The position numbers and the translations under genes are program-made. Positions 26,918 to 35,361 of a DNA stretch of 64,000 bases are shown one piece after another. The notes under the pieces were generated by a model, which ran no database searches, was not told where the DNA came from, and was given only the letters and a program-made list of their open reading frames with translations. Every line of letters starts with the position of its first letter. Position 1 is the stretch's first letter. This DNA is from Streptomyces sp. R41 (lineage in GTDB: Bacteria; Actinomycetota; Actinomycetes; Streptomycetales; Streptomycetaceae). The stretch is from NCBI RefSeq assembly GCF_041053055.1, contig NZ_CP163443.1:2728001-2792000 (forward strand), read 5' to 3'.

Positions 26918-28243
26918 TCAGCCCTGGTACGCCTTGGCCGCCGCGTTCTCCAGCTCGGCGGCCGTCCCCTTCGGGTCCGACGGGTCGCGCAGGAAGTCCT
27001 GGAGGACCTTCCACTCGCCCGCGCCCTTGGTGCCGCCGAACGCGGCCGGGGCCTGGTCGGACATGTCGAAGCGGACCGAATCCCCGGCCGCGATCAGGGA
27101 CTTGGCGGTCTCGCGGGTGATGTCGTCGCCGTAGGAGGCGAGGTCGAGCTTCTTGTTCGGGGAGAGGAAGCCGCCCGCCTCGGCCCAGACCGCGGACGCC
27201 TCCGGGGTCGCCAGGTACTCCAGGAACGTCATGGCGGCCTTCTGGTTCTTGCCCTCCTTGAGGACCACGGCCGCGTCACCGCCGCTGACCACGGGGGCCT
27301 TGCCGCCGTCGACCGCGGGGAAGGGGAAGAAGTTGGCGTCCTGGCCGATCTTCTTGCCGAACTGGTCCTTGGCGACGCCTGCGACGAAGTCGCCCTCGTA
27401 GACCATGCCCGCCTCGGGCTTCGGTCCGAAGACCTTCTCGACGGAGCCGGGGAAGTCGGTGTTCAGGGCCTCCTTCTGGCCGCCGGCTATCAGCTGCTTG
27501 TCCTTGAAGAGCTTGCCGAGGGTGGTGAGGGCCTTCACCACGGTCGGGTCGGTCCACTTGAGCTTGTGGGCGGCGAGAGCGTCGTACTTCTCGGGCCCCG
27601 CCTGGGAGAGGTAGATGTTCTCGAACCAGTCGGTGAGCGTCCAGCCGTCCTGTCCGGCGACCGAGAAGGCCGCGAGGCCCGAGTCGGAGACGGTGTGCCC
27701 GGCCTTCAGCATCGCGTCGTACGTGGTCGGCGGCTTGACGCCCGCCTGGGCGAGGGCGTCGGGGCTGTACCAGACGGTCGACTTGTGAGCGGCCTTGAAG
27801 TACAGGCCGTAGAAGGTGTCGTCGACGCTGCCGTACTTCTTCCAGACGCTCGCGTAGTTGGTGTCGACGGACTGTTCGGTGGTCTTGGAGAGGGGCTTGA
27901 GCCAGCCCTTCTTCGCGAACTGCTGGAGGACGCCGACCTGCGGGACCATCACCACGTCGGGGGCGTTGCCGCCCTCGATCTTGCTGCCGACGACGGTGGA
28001 GACGTTGTCGCCGGTGGAGACGAACTGGGTCTTGGCGCCGGTCTTCTCGGTGAAGGCGTCCAGGACCTTCTGGAAGTTCTTCTGCTCACTGCCGGACCAG
28101 ACACCGGCCACGGTGATCGTCTGTCCGCTGAGCGACTTTCCGCCGCCTCCCGCGGCGACGGGCCCGCCTCCGCAGGCGGTCGCGCCGAGGGCCAGGGCGA
28201 GGGCGGTGCAGCTCGCGAGCAGGGTGGTACGTCGTCGCATCAT
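26918..28243 (-). CDS. Sugar ABC transporter solute-binding lipoprotein
   Basis: A 441-residue CUT1-type binding protein. A signal peptide ends in a lipobox (LALGATAC), so it is anchored outside the membrane by Cys near residue 24. The body has VAGVWSGSEQKNFQKVLDAF and VVMVPQVG typical of sugar-binding proteins. AAGGGAC lies seven bases before the second of two adjacent ATG codons. The upstream GH13 enzyme suggests an alpha-glucoside ligand such as maltose, isomaltose or trehalose oligomers; this is inferred from context. Confidence 0.93.
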   Translation of the reverse strand: MMRRRTTLLASCTALALALGATACGGGPVAAGGGGKSLSGQTITVAGVWSGSEQKNFQKVLDAFTEKTGAKTQFVSTGDNVSTVVGSKIEGGNAPDVVMVPQVGVLQQFAKKGWLKPLSKTTEQSVDTNYASVWKKYGSVDDTFYGLYFKAAHKSTVWYSPDALAQAGVKPPTTYDAMLKAGHTVSDSGLAAFSVAGQDGWTLTDWFENIYLSQAGPEKYDALAAHKLKWTDPTVVKALTTLGKLFKDKQLIAGGQKEALNTDFPGSVEKVFGPKPEAGMVYEGDFVAGVAKDQFGKKIGQDANFFPFPAVDGGKAPVVSGGDAAVVLKEGKNQKAAMTFLEYLATPEASAVWAEAGGFLSPNKKLDLASYGDDITRETAKSLIAAGDSVRFDMSDQAPAAFGGTKGAGEWKVLQDFLRDPSDPKGTAAELENAAAKAYQG

Positions 28244-28300
28244 CGTTGATGTCCCTTTCAGGGCAGGGGAATTGACGGAAAATCTTCAGGGAGGTGGCGC

Positions 28301-29938
28301 TCAGGGATTCGTGCAGTCGCTGATCCACCAGGCGGCCGTCGAGCCGGGCAGGACGCCGGCCGGGCAGGGGCCGCTGGACAGCAAGGGGGTGCCGGAGACC
28401 GGCGCGGGCGTCGGGGCCGTACCGAAGTTGACGGCGCACACCAGGCCGTCGCCGCGGACGAAGGCGAGGACGCCGGGCGGCGCTTCCAGCCAGCGCAGCG
28501 TGCCCTCGCCCAACTGAGGGAGGGCGGCGCGCAGTTGCAGTCCGTCGCGGTAGAGGTGCCAGAAGGAGCGGGTGTCGGCGAGCGCACGGTCGGTGGCGTA
28601 CTCGGCGAAGTAGTCGGGCTGCGGCAGCCACGGCTTGGCGCTCTCGGCGCCCGAGGTGAAGCCGAACGGCGAGGCGTGCCCCGACCACGGCAGCGGCACC
28701 CGGCAGCCGTCGCGGATCCGGGCGCGGCTGCCCGTACGGCGGAAGATCGGGTCCGTCAGCACGTCGTCGGGCAGGTCGACGACCTCGGGCAGCCCGAGCT
28801 CCTCGCCCTGGTAGATGTACGCGGCTCCGGGCAGCGCCAGCATCAGCAGCGCCGCGGCGCGGGCGCGGGCGGCGCCGAGCCCGCTGCCCTCGGTGCCGAG
28901 TTCGCCGTACCGGGTGACGGTGCGGACCTGGTCGTGGTTGTTGAGGACCCAGGTGACCGTCGATCCGGTGCCGGCTATGTCCTGCATGGCCTCGGAGATG
29001 ACCTTGCGGAAGGCGTCGGCGTTCCAGGGCGCGCTGAGCAGGTCGAAGAAGAAGGCCTGGTGGAGCTCGTCGGGCCGTACGTACTGCGCGTGTTCGCGGG
29101 CCGTCGGCACCGAGACCTCGCCGACCAGCAGCCGGTCGCGGCCGTCGCGCTCGGTGTACTCCTCGCAGACGGACCGCCAGTGGCGCCACACGTCGTGCAC
29201 CTCGGGGCGGTTCCAGGCGAGCGGGTTGACCGAGTCGCGGGTACGGGCGTCGGCCTCCGGGTCGGGCGAGTCCGGCAGGTCGGGGTGCTTGAAGAGACCG
29301 GCGGCCACGTCGATGCGGAAGCCGTCGACGCCCCGGTCGAGCCAGAACCGCAGCACCTGGTCGAAGTGCGCACCGACTTCGGGGTTGCGCCAGTTCAGGT
29401 CGGGCTGCTCGGACGTGAACATGTGCAGGTACCACTGGCCGGGGTTGCCGTCCGCCTCGGTGACGCGGGACCAGGCGGGGCCGCCGAACATGGCGTGCCA
29501 GTTGTTGGGCGGCTCGGCGCCCTCCGGGCCGCGTCCGTCGGCGAAGTGGAAGCGGGCGCGGGCCTCGCTGCCGGGCTCCGCCGCGAGGGCGTCACGGAAC
29601 CACGGGTGCTCGCTCGAGCAGTGGTTGGGGACGATGTCCAGGAGCACCTTGATGCCGAGGCGACGGGCGTCGGTCATCAGCAGGTCGAACTCGGCGAGGT
29701 CGCCGAAGAGCGGGTCCACGTCGCAGTAGTCGGCGACGTCGTAGCCGTGGTCGTGCTGCGGCGAGGGATAGAAGGGACTCAGCCAGATGCCGTCGACCCC
29801 GAGCTTCTTGAGGTACGGCATGCCCGCCCGGACTCCGGCGAGATCGCCGATGCCGTCCCCGGTGCTGTCCAGGAAGCTGCGGACGTACACCTGGTAGATC
29901 ACTGCGTCGCGCCACCAGCGGTGCGTGTTGAGGGTCAC
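28301..29938 (-). CDS. GH13 alpha-glucosidase / oligo-1,6-glucosidase-like enzyme
   Basis: A cytosolic-looking GH13 enzyme of about 545 residues without signal peptide. Motifs include WWRDAVIYQVYVRSF at the N-terminus, DIVPNHCSSEHPWF, the nucleophile Asp in GFRIDVAAG, the acid Glu in LLVGEVSVP and the transition-state Asp in VLNNHDQVR. It should split imported alpha-glucosides. GTG 29938 is preferred over ATG 29974 because a possible promoter places the transcript start near 29970. It leads the transporter genes: 57 bases separate its stop from the binding-protein start. Confidence 0.9.
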   Translation of the reverse strand: MTLNTHRWWRDAVIYQVYVRSFLDSTGDGIGDLAGVRAGMPYLKKLGVDGIWLSPFYPSPQHDHGYDVADYCDVDPLFGDLAEFDLLMTDARRLGIKVLLDIVPNHCSSEHPWFRDALAAEPGSEARARFHFADGRGPEGAEPPNNWHAMFGGPAWSRVTEADGNPGQWYLHMFTSEQPDLNWRNPEVGAHFDQVLRFWLDRGVDGFRIDVAAGLFKHPDLPDSPDPEADARTRDSVNPLAWNRPEVHDVWRHWRSVCEEYTERDGRDRLLVGEVSVPTAREHAQYVRPDELHQAFFFDLLSAPWNADAFRKVISEAMQDIAGTGSTVTWVLNNHDQVRTVTRYGELGTEGSGLGAARARAAALLMLALPGAAYIYQGEELGLPEVVDLPDDVLTDPIFRRTGSRARIRDGCRVPLPWSGHASPFGFTSGAESAKPWLPQPDYFAEYATDRALADTRSFWHLYRDGLQLRAALPQLGEGTLRWLEAPPGVLAFVRGDGLVCAVNFGTAPTPAPVSGTPLLSSGPCPAGVLPGSTAAWWISDCTNP

Positions 29939-29976
29939 CCGTTGACCTGTCTGTGCGTGCCTTCGGTTATGCATGC

Positions 29977-30007
29977 ATGTTAAGTAGGCGTGTCACACAG
30001 GTGTCAA
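29977..30007 (-). promoter_or_regulatory. Possible promoter of the glucosidase/transporter operon
   Basis: Read on the minus strand, TTGACA (30007-30002) is followed after 19 bases by TAACAT (29982-29977). The spacing is slightly long but usual for streptomycetes. No CG-centred LacI-type palindrome is visible nearby. Confidence 0.4.
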
Positions 30008-30134
30008 CGAGTAGGCAGCAGCAACCGGGAAGTTGGGAAGTTATATGCGTACTTTTCGGGCACAAAACCCGGAGATGGGATGCTCCCGTTACCTAACATG
30101 TAACTAGCAGGGCTACCGGGGCACTCCCTCGGTG

Positions 30135-31406
30135 CTACCGGCGCGAGATGGCCGCCAGCTCGCGCGCCAGCCGCCGTACCGCCGCGGAAGGCGTCTCGTA
30201 CCCCGCCAACGCGTCGTGCACGACGGCCTGCACGGCCAGGCTGACCTGGTCGTAGCGCGGGCTCTTGGGGCGCGGCGCCGCCGCGAGGACGCTCGCGCGC
30301 AGCGTGGTCAGGTACGGGAACTCCCGGATCAGCTCCGGGTCCTCGTAGAGCGCGGCCCGCACGGGCGGCAGTGCGCCCTTGGTGAGGACCTGGCGCTGCG
30401 CCCGCTCGGTGGTGAGGTACGCGATCAGGCGCGCGGCCGAATCGGGGTGCCGCGCATGGGCGTTGACGGCGAGGTTGGAGCCGCCGAGCACGCTCGTGCC
30501 CGGTCCGTCGGGGCCGGGCAGGGGTACGGCGCCGATCTTCCCGGCGACCGCCGATCCCTTGCCGGAGGCGCTGACGTAGGCGTAGGGCCAGTTGCGCAGA
30601 AAGAGGAGGTGGCCGTCCTGGAAGGCCTGTTTGGACTCCTCCTCCTTGTACGTCAGCGCCTCCTTCGGGATCCAGCCGTCGCGTACCCCGTCGGCGAGGA
30701 ATCCGATGCCCTCGCGTGCCGCCTCGGAGTTCACGGTGACGCGCTCGCCCTCGTCGCCGAGGATCGTGCCACCCGCCGAGTAGACCGCCTCCGCCGCGTT
30801 CACGGTGAGTCCCTCGTAGGGCAGGAACTGGCCGGCGTAGCCGTCGAGTCCGTACTTCGGGGCGATGGTTTTCGCCTGCCGCTCCAGTTCGGCCCAGGTG
30901 CGCGGCGGTGCGACGCCCTCCTTGGCGAGGACGTCCTTGCGGTACAGGAGGAGTCCCGCGTTGGTGACGTAAGGGACCGCGTACAGCCTGCCGTCGTACG
31001 TCGCCGTGTCCACGACCGGCTGCAGGAAACTGTCGAGCGGGAAACGATCGCGGTCCAGCGGGGAGATCCAGCCCGCGGCGGCGAACTCCGAGGTCCAGGC
31101 GACGTCGATGTTGAGGACGTCGAAGCGGCTTCTGCCGCCGCCGCGCAGGTCGGTCGTCATCTGCGCGTGCGTCTCGTCGGCGGAGTCCGGGAGCTCGACG
31201 AGGGTGACCTTCTCGCCGGGGTGAGTACGGTTCCACCCTTCGAGCAGCGGTCCCAGATAGCCGGTGAGGTCACCCGCGGTCGCCAGGGTGAGCGGGCCGC
31301 GACCGGCGCCGTGCGCCCCGTCCGCGGGGGTGCCGGAGGCGACGTAACCGGTCAGGACCACCGCGGCGACCAGGAGACCCCTACCGGCGGCACGTATCCA
31401 CCGCAT
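30135..31406 (-). CDS. Orphan ABC-type extracellular solute-binding protein
   Basis: A 423-residue secreted binding protein. ATG 31406 has GGGAGGA about six bases upstream. The signal sequence (GRGLLVAAVVLTGYVASG) lacks a lipobox Cys, so the protein may be freely secreted. The body has family motifs LDRDRFPLDSFLQPVVDTAT and GRLYAVPYVTNAGLLLYRKD. It resembles trehalose/maltose-type binding proteins. There is no permease or ATPase beside it: it lies between the glucosidase operon and a divergent PadR regulator. It may be a spare binding protein for another transporter. Confidence 0.88.
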   Translation of the reverse strand: MRWIRAAGRGLLVAAVVLTGYVASGTPADGAHGAGRGPLTLATAGDLTGYLGPLLEGWNRTHPGEKVTLVELPDSADETHAQMTTDLRGGGRSRFDVLNIDVAWTSEFAAAGWISPLDRDRFPLDSFLQPVVDTATYDGRLYAVPYVTNAGLLLYRKDVLAKEGVAPPRTWAELERQAKTIAPKYGLDGYAGQFLPYEGLTVNAAEAVYSAGGTILGDEGERVTVNSEAAREGIGFLADGVRDGWIPKEALTYKEEESKQAFQDGHLLFLRNWPYAYVSASGKGSAVAGKIGAVPLPGPDGPGTSVLGGSNLAVNAHARHPDSAARLIAYLTTERAQRQVLTKGALPPVRAALYEDPELIREFPYLTTLRASVLAAAPRPKSPRYDQVSLAVQAVVHDALAGYETPSAAVRRLARELAAISRR

Positions 31407-31462
31407 AGGTTCCTCCCTGTACACCGGCGACGGGCACCTTCGCCCGGCGTCAGTGGCCATGT

Positions 31463-31477
31463 ATACCTGTTAGGTAT
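31463..31477. promoter_or_regulatory. Inverted repeat ATACCT-GTT-AGGTAT
   Basis: A perfect 6-3-6 inverted repeat lies between the orphan binding protein (start 31406, leftwards) and the PadR gene (start 31596, rightwards). The same AGGTAT/ATACCT half-sites make up the palindrome at 10394-10409, but in the opposite arrangement. It is a candidate operator. Confidence 0.45.
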
Positions 31478-31535
31478 GGGCGATACTAGGGCCTGCGACA
31501 CATTGGCCTCCCGGTTGCATCGACCGGGCAACGGC

Positions 31536-31557
31536 CTGACATCGGTCTGACATCGGT
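31536..31557 (+). promoter_or_regulatory. Tandem 11-bp direct repeat upstream of the PadR gene
   Basis: CTGACATCGGT occurs twice head to tail (31536-31546 and 31547-31557), 38 bases before the PadR start. PadR-type regulators often bind in their own leader region, so this is a candidate autoregulatory site. Confidence 0.45.
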
Positions 31558-31595
31558 CTGCGGCACATGACGAGGATGCGGGGAGGAGAGCACGG

Positions 31596-32111
31596 GTGCG
31601 GCTGCCCCTCCTGGCCCTGCTGGCGCGTGGCCCGGCCCACGGGTACGAGCTCAAGCAGGACCTTGAGCAACTGCTGGGCTCCGCGTACCCTCAGCCCAAC
31701 GTCGGCCAGATCTATGTCACGCTCGGCCGCCTCGAGAAGTCGGGACTGATCGAGGGCGAGGAAGTCGAGCAGTCGAGCCGGCCCAACAAGAAGATCTACC
31801 ACCTCACTGATGCCGGGCGCGAGGCGCTGCACACCTGGTACCAGGAGACGGCGGACGAGCCGCGGGTACGGGACGAGTTCTTCATGAAGCTCGCCCTCGC
31901 CCCGACGACCGGTCTTGCAGACCAGATCGCTCTGATCAACAAGCAGCGGCGTCAGTATCTGAACACCATGCGCAACCTGTCGAAGCTCGCCGCGGCCGAG
32001 GACCGGGACAACCGCATCTCCCATCTGCTGATCGAGGGCGCCATGCTGCATCTGCAGGCCGATCTCGACTGGCTGGAACGCTGCCAGGAGGAACTGGAGG
32101 AGCTGGAGTGA
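31596..32111 (+). CDS. PadR-family transcriptional regulator
   Basis: A 171-residue PadR regulator with the N-terminal winged helix (LLALLARGPAHGYELKQDLE, then GQIYVTLGRLEKSGLI) and a helical C-terminal dimerisation region (PadR/Vir). GTG 31596 has GGGGAGGAG about nine bases upstream. The stop overlaps the GTG of the ABC ATPase, so it is the first gene of an export operon and probably represses it until an inducer is present. Confidence 0.94.
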   Translation: MRLPLLALLARGPAHGYELKQDLEQLLGSAYPQPNVGQIYVTLGRLEKSGLIEGEEVEQSSRPNKKIYHLTDAGREALHTWYQETADEPRVRDEFFMKLALAPTTGLADQIALINKQRRQYLNTMRNLSKLAAAEDRDNRISHLLIEGAMLHLQADLDWLERCQEELEELE

Positions 32112-32881
32112 GCCACACCGCTCCTTTGCCGCGCGCCGAGGGTCTGGTTCCCTTGCTGCGCGCCGAGGGCCTGGTCAAGACCCACCACGGCGAGGGCGCC
32201 CCGGCGCATGCCGTGCGCGGAGTGGACCTGTCCGTGCGCCAGGGCGAGTTCGTGGCCATCACCGGCCCGTCCGGCGCCGGGAAGTCGACGCTGCTGCACC
32301 TGCTCGGCGGGCTCCAGCGGCCCGATTCCGGCAGCGTCTGGCTGGACGGCGAGTGCACGGACGCGTACAGCGAGGCGCGCTGGGCGGTGGAGCGCCGACG
32401 CCGCATCGGCATCGTCTTCCAGTTCTTCAACCTGGTCTCCAATCTGTCGGTCGCCGACAACGTCGAACTGCCCGCCCTGCTGGCCGGGGTCTCCCCCAAG
32501 CAGGCGCGCGCTGAACGCGAGCGGCTGCTGTCCGAGCTGGGCCTGGAGGGCAAGGGGCGCAGCATGCCGGGTGAGCTGTCCGGCGGTGAACAGCAGCGCG
32601 TCGCCCTGGCCCGGGCGCTGGTCAACCATCCGTCCCTGCTGCTGGCCGACGAGCCCGCGGGCAGCCTGGACAGCAAGGGCACCCGCGAGGTGATGCGGCT
32701 GCTGTCCCGCTTCCACCAGCGCGGGCAGACCATCCTGCTGGTCACCCATGACGCCCGGCTCGCCAGCGCCGCGGACCGTGTCATCAGCTTCTTCGACGGC
32801 CGCATCGCCGACGACGCGGAACTCGACGGCACGCCGTCGCGCGGCGCCGGGATATCCGGCGTACTGGAACTGAGGGACTGA
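32108..32881 (+). CDS. MacB/LolD-type ABC transporter ATP-binding protein
   Basis: A 257-residue ATPase of the FtsE/LolD/MacB type. Walker A is GPSGAGKST, the Q-loop region is FQFFNLVSNLSVADNVELP, the signature is LSGGEQQRVALARAL and Walker B is LLADEPAGSLDSK. GTG 32108 overlaps the PadR stop. The N-terminus carries an imperfect duplication (RAEGLVPLLRAEGLVKT). It serves the FtsX-type permease encoded at 33051, with a 52-codon ORF in between. Confidence 0.94.
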   Translation: MSHTAPLPRAEGLVPLLRAEGLVKTHHGEGAPAHAVRGVDLSVRQGEFVAITGPSGAGKSTLLHLLGGLQRPDSGSVWLDGECTDAYSEARWAVERRRRIGIVFQFFNLVSNLSVADNVELPALLAGVSPKQARAERERLLSELGLEGKGRSMPGELSGGEQQRVALARALVNHPSLLLADEPAGSLDSKGTREVMRLLSRFHQRGQTILLVTHDARLASAADRVISFFDGRIADDAELDGTPSRGAGISGVLELRD

Positions 32882-32886
32882 GCCGA

Positions 32887-33045
32887 GTGCACGACCAGCT
32901 GCTGGACCCTGTGCGGATGGACCGTCCCGTCGTACGGGAGCACACGAGCCTGCCCGCCGTACGCGAGCCGAAGCACGCGCCCGGCGTACACCGGCCCGAT
33001 GTACGCGAGGTACGCGAGGTCGTCGTACGCGAGCCGAAGGGCTGA
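32887..33045 (+). CDS. Small hypothetical protein between ABC ATPase and permease genes
   Basis: A 52-codon frame starting at GTG 32887 fits exactly between the ATPase stop (32881) and the permease GTG (33051), leaving five bases on each side. The product is highly polar and repetitive: a PAVREPKHAPG segment is followed by VREVREVVVREPKG, with the RDVRE/VRE motif repeated. It has no membrane helix or Cys. The regular spacing and third-position GC bias suggest it is translated. It could be a linker or regulator of the transporter; the function is unknown. Confidence 0.55.
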   Translation: MHDQLLDPVRMDRPVVREHTSLPAVREPKHAPGVHRPDVREVREVVVREPKG

Positions 33046-33050
33046 CCGGC

Positions 33051-35342
33051 GTGCGGGCCACTCTGCGCTGGGCGCATGCCGATCTGCGGACGCATCGGGG
33101 CGAGGCGCTGTTCATCGTGCTCGCCACCGCGGGGATCGTCGCCTCGCTGCTGCTGGCCGCGGCGCTCTTCGGATACGCGACAAACCCCTGGCAGCGCGTC
33201 TTCACGCAGTCGCACGGCGCCCATGTGTGGATCCACACCGGCGCGTCCGCCGACGCCGGGCGGCTCGCGAAACTGGACGGTGTCGAGTCCGTCGCGGGCC
33301 CGTACCGCACCGCGTCCGCCACCGTCGAGTCCCGCGGCACCCGCGCCTCCGTCGAACTGCGCGGCGCCGTCGAGCCGCCCGCCACCGGTCGGCCGCTGCT
33401 CGCCTCCGGCCACTGGCTCGACCCCGCCCGACCCGACGGAGTCGTCCTGGAGGACAGCCTCGCCCGGGCGCTGTGGGCCGAGCCCGGGGACACCCTCACC
33501 GTGCCCGGCACCGCCCGGACCCTGACCGTCCTTGGCGTGGCGGACAGCGCCGAGCCCCGCTACAGCCCCGGCGAACGGTCGGGGCTCGTCTGGGCTCTGC
33601 CGTCCGCCGTTCAGGGTGCCGACGGACGCACCGGCCAGGTCATCGGCCTGCGGCTGACCGATCCCGGCGACACGGACTACGCGGTGCAGCGCGCGGTGAC
33701 GGAACTCGGTGCCGGCGCGGTCACCCAGGTGTCGAACTGGCAGCAGGCCCGCGCCGAGGCCCAGGGCGACAACCGGCTGCTGGGGCAGGTGCTGGGCCTC
33801 TTCGGCCTCGGCGCGCTGGTCGCCGCTGCACTCGCCGTGTACGGCGCGATCGGCACCCGTATCCGCGGCCACCTGCGGGACATCTCGGTGCTGAAGGCGA
33901 TCGGGTTCACACCCGGCCAGGTGGTGCGCATCTTCCTGATCCAGCACGTGGCGTACGCGTCCCTGGGCGCCCTGGTCGCCGGGGCGCTCACCCAGGCGCT
34001 GGGGAGCCGGATCCCCGGCCGCCTCGGAGACGCCGTAGGCGTGTGGCAGGGGCTGCCCGGGCACACCGCGGCGCTGTTCGCGGTGCCGGTCGCCGCGGTG
34101 CTCTTCATCGGTGCGACGACCGGGGTCGCGGCGTGGCGGGCGGGCCGGGTGCCTCCCGTGCCGGTGCTGCGGGCCGCGGCACCGCCGGCCGGACGCCTGT
34201 CGGGCGTGGCACGCCGCGCGCTCGGACTGCGGCTGCCGCCGGCGCTCGTGCTGGGCTGGCACCAGGCGTTCCCGCGGCGGCCGCGCTCGCTGGCGACGGT
34301 CGCCCGGCTCGCCCTGCCGCTGCTGCTGATCGTGGTGGCGCTGAGCGCGTGGACCACCATCGACCGCTTCCACAACGAGCCCGAGCGGATCGGCCTCGCG
34401 GCCGCGCTCACGGCACACGCGGACGAGAGCCTGAGCGACCCTGGGGCGCGTGCGCTGCTGGCCGGGAACACGCAGGTCGCCGCCGTGCACCCGGGCGCCG
34501 AGGTGGCCGCTCTGGTCCCGGGCCAGACGGCCACGATCGCGCTGCGCGGGCTCGGCACGCGTCAGGACCCGTACCCGTTCACGCTGGCCGAGGGCCGCCC
34601 GGCCCGCGAGCCCGACGAGGCGGTGGCCGGTCAGGGGCTGCTCGATCTGCTGGATGTGCGCGTCGGGGACTGGGTGCGGATGACCGTCGGCGCGCGACCG
34701 CAGATCCTGCACATCGTCGGCCGCAGCATCGAGCCGGAGAACGGCGGCCGCGTCATCTCCACCTCGCTCGACACCCTCCGCGAGAACGACCCCGAGCTCG
34801 GCCCGACCCTCTACCAGCTCCAGCTGCGCCCCGGCGCCGACCCGGGCAAAGTCGCCACCGAGCTGACCGCGGCCGGGCACGGGCACCTGGACGTGCACGC
34901 CGTGACCAACCCGGCCGACGGTCTCTCACCGCTGCGCGGCGTCGTCGTCGGGCTGATCGCCGTACTCGCCCTCATCGGACTCATCGAGCTGCTCACCGCG
35001 ATCGGTGGCACCGTGCGCGAGGGCGAGCGGGATCTGCTGGCGCTCAAGGCCATCGGGCTGTCCCCACGGCAGATCACCGCGGTCACCGTCACGGCCACCG
35101 CCTGCACGGCCCTGGCCGCGGTCCTCGCGGGTACGGCGCTGGGGCTGCCCCTCGCGCACTGGCTGATCGACGTCCAGGGGAGGTCGAGCGGCATCGGCGC
35201 CGGTATCGCCCGGGGGCCGTCCCTCCTCCTGCTGTCGCTGTTCGGCCTGGCCGCGGTGCTGGGCGCCGCCGCCCTCGCCGCGCTCCCCGCGGCCCGCTCC
35301 GCCCGACGGCGACTTGCGGACACCCTGAGCGCGGTGGCCTGA
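33051..35342 (+). CDS. FtsX-like ABC transporter permease (MacB-type, fused double unit)
   Basis: A 763-residue permease made of two FtsX-type halves. Each half has an initial helix, a large extracytoplasmic domain and then a three-helix FtsX domain. The FtsX motifs are GHLRDISVLKAIGFTPGQVV near residue 280 and GERDLLALKAIGLSPRQI near residue 660. GTG 33051 lies five bases after the small ORF. With the ATPase it forms a mechanotransmission-type transporter that acts on envelope or extracellular molecules rather than importing sugars. Substrate unknown. Confidence 0.92.
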   Translation: MRATLRWAHADLRTHRGEALFIVLATAGIVASLLLAAALFGYATNPWQRVFTQSHGAHVWIHTGASADAGRLAKLDGVESVAGPYRTASATVESRGTRASVELRGAVEPPATGRPLLASGHWLDPARPDGVVLEDSLARALWAEPGDTLTVPGTARTLTVLGVADSAEPRYSPGERSGLVWALPSAVQGADGRTGQVIGLRLTDPGDTDYAVQRAVTELGAGAVTQVSNWQQARAEAQGDNRLLGQVLGLFGLGALVAAALAVYGAIGTRIRGHLRDISVLKAIGFTPGQVVRIFLIQHVAYASLGALVAGALTQALGSRIPGRLGDAVGVWQGLPGHTAALFAVPVAAVLFIGATTGVAAWRAGRVPPVPVLRAAAPPAGRLSGVARRALGLRLPPALVLGWHQAFPRRPRSLATVARLALPLLLIVVALSAWTTIDRFHNEPERIGLAAALTAHADESLSDPGARALLAGNTQVAAVHPGAEVAALVPGQTATIALRGLGTRQDPYPFTLAEGRPAREPDEAVAGQGLLDLLDVRVGDWVRMTVGARPQILHIVGRSIEPENGGRVISTSLDTLRENDPELGPTLYQLQLRPGADPGKVATELTAAGHGHLDVHAVTNPADGLSPLRGVVVGLIAVLALIGLIELLTAIGGTVREGERDLLALKAIGLSPRQITAVTVTATACTALAAVLAGTALGLPLAHWLIDVQGRSSGIGAGIARGPSLLLLSLFGLAAVLGAAALAALPAARSARRRLADTLSAVA

Positions 35343-35361
35343 GCCCCGAGCCTGAGCGCCG

